Below, piece after piece: positions 57,125 to 64,000 of a DNA stretch of 64,000 nt. Where the stretch lies: positions 106,591-170,590 of the forward strand of contig CACGAC010000002.1 in the NCBI GenBank assembly GCA_902571015.1, given 5' to 3'. The DNA comes from an uncultured Pelagibacteraceae bacterium. GTDB lineage: Bacteria > Pseudomonadota > Alphaproteobacteria > Pelagibacterales > Pelagibacteraceae. The translations under genes and the position numbers were made by a program. Under the pieces are notes generated by a model that saw only the letters and a program-made list of their open reading frames with translations, was not told the origin of the DNA and did no database searches. Positions within the stretch are counted from its first letter, which is position 1. Every line of letters begins with the position of its first letter.

Positions 57125-58056
57125 TAATTACTTTTTAATCTATTTAATTGAAGTTTAGCGAAGTCTTCATCTGCATGATATGAAGATCTTGTTAAAGGAG
57201 ATGAGGAAACTAATAAAAAACCTTTTGTTTTTGCAATATCACCTAATTCTTTAAACTCATCAGGTTTATAATATCTGTCTAATGGGAAATGTTTTACGGA
57301 TGGTTGTAAGTATTGTCCAATTGTTAAAAAATCTACATCAGCAGATTTTAAATCGTCCATTACTTGTAAAATTTCATCTCTTGTTTCACCTAAACCAACC
57401 ATTATTCCAGATTTAGTAAAAACCTTTTTATTCATTTTTTTTGCATTTTTTAAAAGTTCAAGAGATGCAAAATATCTTGAGCCTGGTCTAACTTTTAAAT
57501 AAAGACTAGGTACAGTTTCAATATTGTGATTAAAAACGTCAGGATATGCCTCTAATACTCTTTTGTAAGCATCACCTTTTCTTAAAAAATCGGGCGTTAA
57601 AACTTCAATAGTTGTATTTGGATTAGTTTTTCTTGTTTGGTTTATAACCTCATAAAAATGATTTGAACCACCATCATCTAAATCATCTCTATCGACTGAT
57701 GTGATTACAACATGTTTTAAATCTAATTTTTTAACAGCTTGAGATATTTTAATTGGCTCTAGCTTATCTAATTTTTCTGGTTTACCAGTTTTTACATCAC
57801 AAAAAGCACATGCCCTTGTACATGTATCACCCATTATCATAAAAGTTGCATGTCTTTTACTCCAACACTCAGTTATATTTGGGCAATTTGCTTCCTGACA
57901 AACTGTTACAAGATTATTTTTATTTACAATTGTTTTTGTTAAAAAAAATTCCTTACTATTATTAAGTTTAGATCTAATCCAATCAGGCTTTTTCTTAATT
58001 GGATTAATTGGATTTTTTACTTTTTCAGGATGTCTTGGTCTAATTTTTTGTGTCAT
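57124..58056 (-). CDS. lipA: lipoyl synthase
   Basis: This radical-SAM enzyme inserts sulfur into octanoyl groups to make lipoate for 2-oxoacid dehydrogenases and the glycine cleavage system. Auxiliary-cluster cysteines are Cys53, Cys58, Cys64 ([12 protein letters not shown]), radical-SAM cysteines Cys79, Cys83, Cys86 (CTRACAFC), and the C-terminal [11 protein letters not shown] serine ligand motif is present. The 310-aa length is normal. It overlaps the ftsB-like gene by 17 bases. Confidence 0.97.
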   Translation of the reverse strand: MTQKIRPRHPEKVKNPINPIKKKPDWIRSKLNNSKEFFLTKTIVNKNNLVTVCQEANCPNITECWSKRHATFMIMGDTCTRACAFCDVKTGKPEKLDKLEPIKISQAVKKLDLKHVVITSVDRDDLDDGGSNHFYEVINQTRKTNPNTTIEVLTPDFLRKGDAYKRVLEAYPDVFNHNIETVPSLYLKVRPGSRYFASLELLKNAKKMNKKVFTKSGIMVGLGETRDEILQVMDDLKSADVDFLTIGQYLQPSVKHFPLDRYYKPDEFKELGDIAKTKGFLLVSSSPLTRSSYHADEDFAKLQLNRLKSN

Positions 58057-58348
58057 TTTTTTTTATAATATAAATTTTTTCATTTTTTTTACCGAATAAG
58101 AATCTTTCTCTAATTAAAGTCTCAATATAATCAAGATCTAGATTGTCACTTAATAATGAATTCTTAAAATCCAAGTCATTTATTTGATTTTTTAATGATA
58201 ATTCCTTAATTTTTAAATCGTTTAAAATTTGTTTTTTTTCATAATACGAAATTAATCCTCTTTCACCCGACAAGAGATTAAAGAAAAAATATATGATTAG
58301 AAAAACTGATATAAGTAGAAAATAATTTTTTTTTAATCTTTGAAGCAT
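58040..58348 (-). CDS. ftsB: FtsB/DivIC-type septum formation initiator
   Basis: The 102-aa protein has a short cytoplasmic tail, one membrane helix ([18 protein letters not shown]) and a periplasmic coiled coil, followed by [24 protein letters not shown], the FtsB/DivIC C-terminal pattern. It acts in the divisome with FtsL and FtsQ. It starts one base into the eno stop and precedes lipA; pyruvate dehydrogenase genes, often found here in other alphaproteobacteria, are absent. Confidence 0.87.
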   Translation of the reverse strand: MLQRLKKNYFLLISVFLIIYFFFNLLSGERGLISYYEKKQILNDLKIKELSLKNQINDLDFKNSLLSDNLDLDYIETLIRERFLFGKKNEKIYIIKKNDTKN

Positions 58349-59604
58349 TAATGAATCTTATTCATTCTGGCTTTTTTTCCAAGTTCTTCTTCTATTCGTA
58401 ATAATTGATTATATTTAGCAACTCTTTCTGATCTTGCTAAAGATCCAGTTTTTATTTGATTAGAATTAGTACCCACTGCAAGGTCTGCAATAAATGTATC
58501 CTCACTATCTCCAGATCTATGAGAAATTATTGTTTGAAATCCAATAGTTTGAGCAAATCGAATTACATCTAAGGTTTCTGAAACTGTACCGATTTGATTT
58601 AATTTAACTAAAATTGCGTTAGATGATAAATTTAAAAAACCCTTTTTGAGTCGCTCAAGATTAGTAACATAAAGATCGTCACCTACAATCTGAACTTTTT
58701 TAAGTGATTTCATTAATTTATTCCATGATATCCAATCATTTTCTGCAAATGGATCTTCTATCGATTTAATCTTATATTTATTAATTATTTTTTTATATTC
58801 TTGAATAGATCTTTCTACAGAAATATAGCTTTTTGAATGAATAGAATATTTATTTCTTTTATATAATTCATTTGCAGCTACATCTAAACAAATTGAAACA
58901 TCTTTACCGTTAACAAATCCTGACTTTCTAATAGCTGAAACAATTAAATCTAAAGCCTGATTATTATTGCTAATCATTGGTGCAAATCCACCTTCATCTC
59001 CAACAGATGTTGAAAGTCCTTTATTCTTTATAATTTTACTTAAATTTTTAATCACTAAAAAACAAATCCTCATTGCATCACTGAAATTTTTTGCGCGGTC
59101 TGGCCTGATCATAAATTCTTGAATTCTCAAACCATTATTAGCATGTGCTCCACCATTAATTATATTCATAAGTGGAAAAGGTAATCTAAAATTATTTTTA
59201 ATTAAAAAAGTTTTATATAATGGTTTTTTTTTAATTTTTGCTGAAAGTTTTTTTACAGCCATAGACACAGCTAATATAGAATTTGCCCCTAGTTTTGTTT
59301 TTTGTCTTGTGCCATCTAGATTAATCATTAGAGCATCAATCCTTTCTTGATTATGAATATTTTGTCCTTTAAGTTTTTTTGAAACCTTAGAATTAACTAA
59401 ACTAATGGCATTAAGAACACTTTTTCCTAAATATCTTTTATTATTTTTATCTCTTTTTTCGTAAGCTTCATAAGTACCTGTTGATGCTCCTGAGGGACAA
59501 ATTGCTATTGCACTTTTATTTTTTGTAAAAACTTCAGCTTCGATTGTTGGATTACCTCTACTATCAAAAACTTGTCGGGCTTTTACTTTTGTAATTTTAC
59601 TCAC
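58348..59604 (-). CDS. eno: enolase
   Basis: Enolase converts 2-phosphoglycerate and phosphoenolpyruvate. The 418-aa protein has RGNPTIEAEV near residue 16, GGAHANNGLRIQEFM, SVGDEGGFAP, the metal site residues in SIEDPFAENDW and GDDLYVTN, and the catalytic lysine region LVKLNQIGT and ISHRSGDSEDTFIADLAVG. It starts directly after kdsA. Confidence 0.96.
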   Translation of the reverse strand: MSKITKVKARQVFDSRGNPTIEAEVFTKNKSAIAICPSGASTGTYEAYEKRDKNNKRYLGKSVLNAISLVNSKVSKKLKGQNIHNQERIDALMINLDGTRQKTKLGANSILAVSMAVKKLSAKIKKKPLYKTFLIKNNFRLPFPLMNIINGGAHANNGLRIQEFMIRPDRAKNFSDAMRICFLVIKNLSKIIKNKGLSTSVGDEGGFAPMISNNNQALDLIVSAIRKSGFVNGKDVSICLDVAANELYKRNKYSIHSKSYISVERSIQEYKKIINKYKIKSIEDPFAENDWISWNKLMKSLKKVQIVGDDLYVTNLERLKKGFLNLSSNAILVKLNQIGTVSETLDVIRFAQTIGFQTIISHRSGDSEDTFIADLAVGTNSNQIKTGSLARSERVAKYNQLLRIEEELGKKARMNKIH

Positions 59605-62051
<2,447 letters not shown>

Positions 62052-62082
62052 TTATAGCTAATAAAAAAGTAAATTAAAAGTA

Positions 62083-62376
62083 TTAATTATTATTTTCTGG
62101 AATTGAGGGTGTATCCTCTTCGACTTGATCTAAAACTGAGCTAGATGGTGTTAAATCACCCCTAGATACTATCGTTAAAGCTAAACTACATATTATAAAC
62201 AGAGTTGCAACAACACCAGTTGCTTTTGTCATAAAATTTCCTGCTGACTTTGAAAACATCATATTTTCCTGGGAAACTCCAATTCCAAGTGCTCCCCCCT
62301 CAGATTTTTGCATTAGAACTAATAAAACTAAAATTAATGCAAGAATGATATTCAGTACTAACAATATATTTTCCAT
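62083..62376 (-). CDS. secG: preprotein translocase subunit SecG
   Basis: SecG is a small two-helix accessory subunit of SecYEG. The 97-aa protein has helices at residues about 3-22 and 54-71, with the SecG pattern LLVLMQKSEGGALGIG between them. It lies 5 bases after tpiA and 40 bases before pyrG, the common tpiA-secG-pyrG order. Confidence 0.94.
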   Translation of the reverse strand: MENILLVLNIILALILVLLVLMQKSEGGALGIGVSQENMMFSKSAGNFMTKATGVVATLFIICSLALTIVSRGDLTPSSSVLDQVEEDTPSIPENNN

Positions 62377-62381
62377 GCAGG

Positions 62382-63104
62382 TTAATTATACGTTTTTTTG
62401 ATTATATCAATGAATTTTTTGGGATCTTGAGAGGCACCTCCAATTAGAAATCCATCAATATTTTTTAATAACTTTAATTTATTTATATTTTTTGGATTTA
62501 CCGAACCTCCATATAAAACTTTGATATTTCTAACTTTTTTTTTAATAAAATTAATAGTGTTAAATAAGTCATCTGCTTTAGGAATTAGACCCGTCCCAAT
62601 TGACCACACAGGTTCATAAGCAATTACAACATTTTTTCTTTTCTTAATTTTTTGTAAACCTACAATAATCTGTTTAGATAAAACTTTTTTAGTAATTTTT
62701 TTTCGTTTTTGACCTAAGGTTTCACCTATACAAAAAATGACCTTTAAACCTACTTGAGTTGCTGCTTTAATCTTGGCATTAATTAATTTATCCGTTTCAC
62801 CAGAGTTGCGATTTTCTGAATGACCTAAAATAACATATTTGGCCCCAACATTTTTTAGCATCGTAGGATTTATGGAACCAGTTGAAGCGCCATAAGTAAG
62901 GCTTTCATGACAATTCTGAGCACCAACTTGAATTTTAGAATTTATAACTTTTTTAGACATTGATCGGATTAATGTATTGGGCGGGCAATAAATAACTTTC
63001 ATTTTTTTTGATTTTTTAAAAATTTTTAGAAATTTGATTACTTTTTTTAGTGAATTCAATGTGCTCAATCCACCAAACATTTTCCAATTAGCAATAAAAT
63101 ACAT
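62382..63104 (-). CDS. tpiA: triose-phosphate isomerase
   Basis: This enzyme interconverts dihydroxyacetone phosphate and glyceraldehyde-3-phosphate. The 240-aa TIM-barrel protein has ANWKMFGG near residue 5, ILGHSENR with the catalytic histidine, the catalytic glutamate in AYEPVWSIGTG, and the phosphate loop VLYGGSVNPKN with GFLIGGAS. It is divergent from ppiD. Confidence 0.96.
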   Translation of the reverse strand: MYFIANWKMFGGLSTLNSLKKVIKFLKIFKKSKKMKVIYCPPNTLIRSMSKKVINSKIQVGAQNCHESLTYGASTGSINPTMLKNVGAKYVILGHSENRNSGETDKLINAKIKAATQVGLKVIFCIGETLGQKRKKITKKVLSKQIIVGLQKIKKRKNVVIAYEPVWSIGTGLIPKADDLFNTINFIKKKVRNIKVLYGGSVNPKNINKLKLLKNIDGFLIGGASQDPKKFIDIIKKTYN

Positions 63105-63175
63105 ATATTTATTTGTCTTATACTAAAATTTAATCTATAGGTTTGCTTTTTATAGATCAATAAATTTATATAGTA

Positions 63176-64000
63176 ATGATAGGTGCATTTAGAAATTTTG
63201 CCAAAACAAAGTTCGCTGGGATATTAGTTTTTATAATGATTATTCCATTTGTATTTTGGGGTATGGGTAGCATGTTCAGTAGTGGAAATACAAATTCAAT
63301 TGTAAAAATAAATGAGACTAATATTTCTACAGAAGAATTTATTGATTACTTAAATAATTCTGGAATTCCTCAGGATACAATAAGAGAAAATTTGAATGAT
63401 AATATTATTGAAGAATTATTATCTGGATTGATTTCGACAAAAATTTTAGATTTAGAAATTGAGGAATACAATTTAATTATTTCAAAAGAAACACTACTCG
63501 AAATAATAAAAAAAAATAAAAATTTTTTAGACGAACAAGGACGTTTTCAAAGACTTAAATACGAAAAATTTTTACTTGAAAATAATCAATCTGCACCTCA
63601 GTTTGAATTACGATTAAAAAATCGTGAATTACAAAAAAACTTGTTCAGCTTTGTGGGCGCTGGAACTGTTTCTCCTAAATTTTTAGTAAAAAAACTCTAT
63701 CAGGATGAAAATAGAAAATTAGAGATAGATTATATAAATTTAAATCAATTTTATAAAAAGAAAGATAGTTTTACAGACAACGATATAAAAAAATTTCTAG
63801 ATGAAAATAAGAATGACTTAAAAGTAGAATATATTGATTTTGATTATTCAATAATAAATCCAAAAAATTTAGTTGGTGTAGATGAATTTAATCAGACCTT
63901 TTTTGATAAAATTGACCAAATAGAAATTGATATCTCGAATGAACTTCCTTTTGAAAACATCGTTACAAACTTTAATTTAAATTCTAAGAAAATCAAAGAT
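63176..64000 (+). CDS. ppiD: PpiD-type periplasmic peptidyl-prolyl isomerase, 3' end outside the window
   Basis: From ATG at 63176 the frame stays open for 275 codons to the right edge. The start MIGAFRNFAKTKFAG is followed by one membrane helix (residues about 16-31, containing MIIPFVFWGMG) and then a SurA-N-like periplasmic region with INETNISTEEFIDYLN and NIIEELLSGLISTKILDLE. This is the usual PpiD N-terminus, an inner-membrane-anchored chaperone for outer-membrane and periplasmic proteins. The rotamase (parvulin) domain would lie outside. It is divergent from tpiA. Confidence 0.88.
   Translation, partial: MIGAFRNFAKTKFAGILVFIMIIPFVFWGMGSMFSSGNTNSIVKINETNISTEEFIDYLNNSGIPQDTIRENLNDNIIEELLSGLISTKILDLEIEEYNLIISKETLLEIIKKNKNFLDEQGRFQRLKYEKFLLENNQSAPQFELRLKNRELQKNLFSFVGAGTVSPKFLVKKLYQDENRKLEIDYINLNQFYKKKDSFTDNDIKKFLDENKNDLKVEYIDFDYSIINPKNLVGVDEFNQTFFDKIDQIEIDISNELPFENIVTNFNLNSKKIKD

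Overview
The window is AT-rich, densely packed alphaproteobacterial chromosome with mostly overlapping or near-abutting genes, tiny intergenic gaps and very lysine/asparagine/isoleucine-rich proteins. The gene content and order (secDF-yajC, serS-tat-scp-nagZ-argS-dgt, ispDF-ntrYX-trkAH, tpiA-secG-pyrG-kdsA-eno-lipA), together with the extreme streamlining, point to a marine SAR11 bacterium (Candidatus Pelagibacter / Pelagibacterales). I see no insertion sequence, prophage, CRISPR array, toxin-antitoxin locus or defence island. This is core chromosome plus a nutrient-stress block.

Layout. 1-3921: ssb (partial), uvrA and a lone PuuD-type membrane domain. 3918-14703: a long minus-strand run with protein export (secF, secD, yajC, tatC, tatB, tatA), serS, chromosome segregation (scpA, scpB), nagZ, a small membrane protein, argS and dgt. 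14754-16837: erpA, xth and an Ldh-family oxidoreductase. 16880-19901: zinc uptake (znuA divergent from znuC-znuB-zur) with two Zur-type palindromes between them. 19915-22393: a membrane protein, then a compact arsenic-type operon (73-aa membrane protein, arsC, aquaglyceroporin, Nudix) and a lysine-rich small protein. 22615-37536: the phosphate block: ppx, ppk, sixA-like, phoB, phoU, pstB, pstA, pstC, pstS, an unknown secreted protein, phoR, then lipid-remodelling genes agt and plcP and a divergent diacylglycerol-kinase-like gene. 37537-43391: manC, ilvD, valS, tRNA-Cys and tRNA-Asn. 43396-48628: an XRE regulator, an aapJQMP-type amino-acid ABC transporter and tRNA-Arg. 48661-54599: trkH, trkA, ntrX, ntrY. 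54626-63104: ispDF, pgpA, cinA, then on the minus strand ratA, lipA, ftsB, eno, kdsA, pyrG, secG, tpiA; the start of ppiD closes the window.

How the genes work together. The central third looks like one phosphorus-economy programme: Pst uptake, PhoR-PhoB control, polyphosphate turnover, and replacement of phospholipid by glycolipid (PlcP makes diacylglycerol, Agt glycosylates it, a lipid kinase may recycle it). A repeated 7-4-7 heptamer pattern resembling a Pho box lies upstream of pstS and of plcP, and again upstream of the arsC operon. That suggests arsenate detoxification may be tied to phosphate starvation rather than to an ArsR repressor.

The most unusual single observations are a one-base frameshift in a 9-A run of the essential serS gene, an NtrX that has lost the sigma-54 contact loop and the Walker B glutamate, and the three Pho-box-like elements. 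Gene identities are from reading the translations and motifs; no database search was run.
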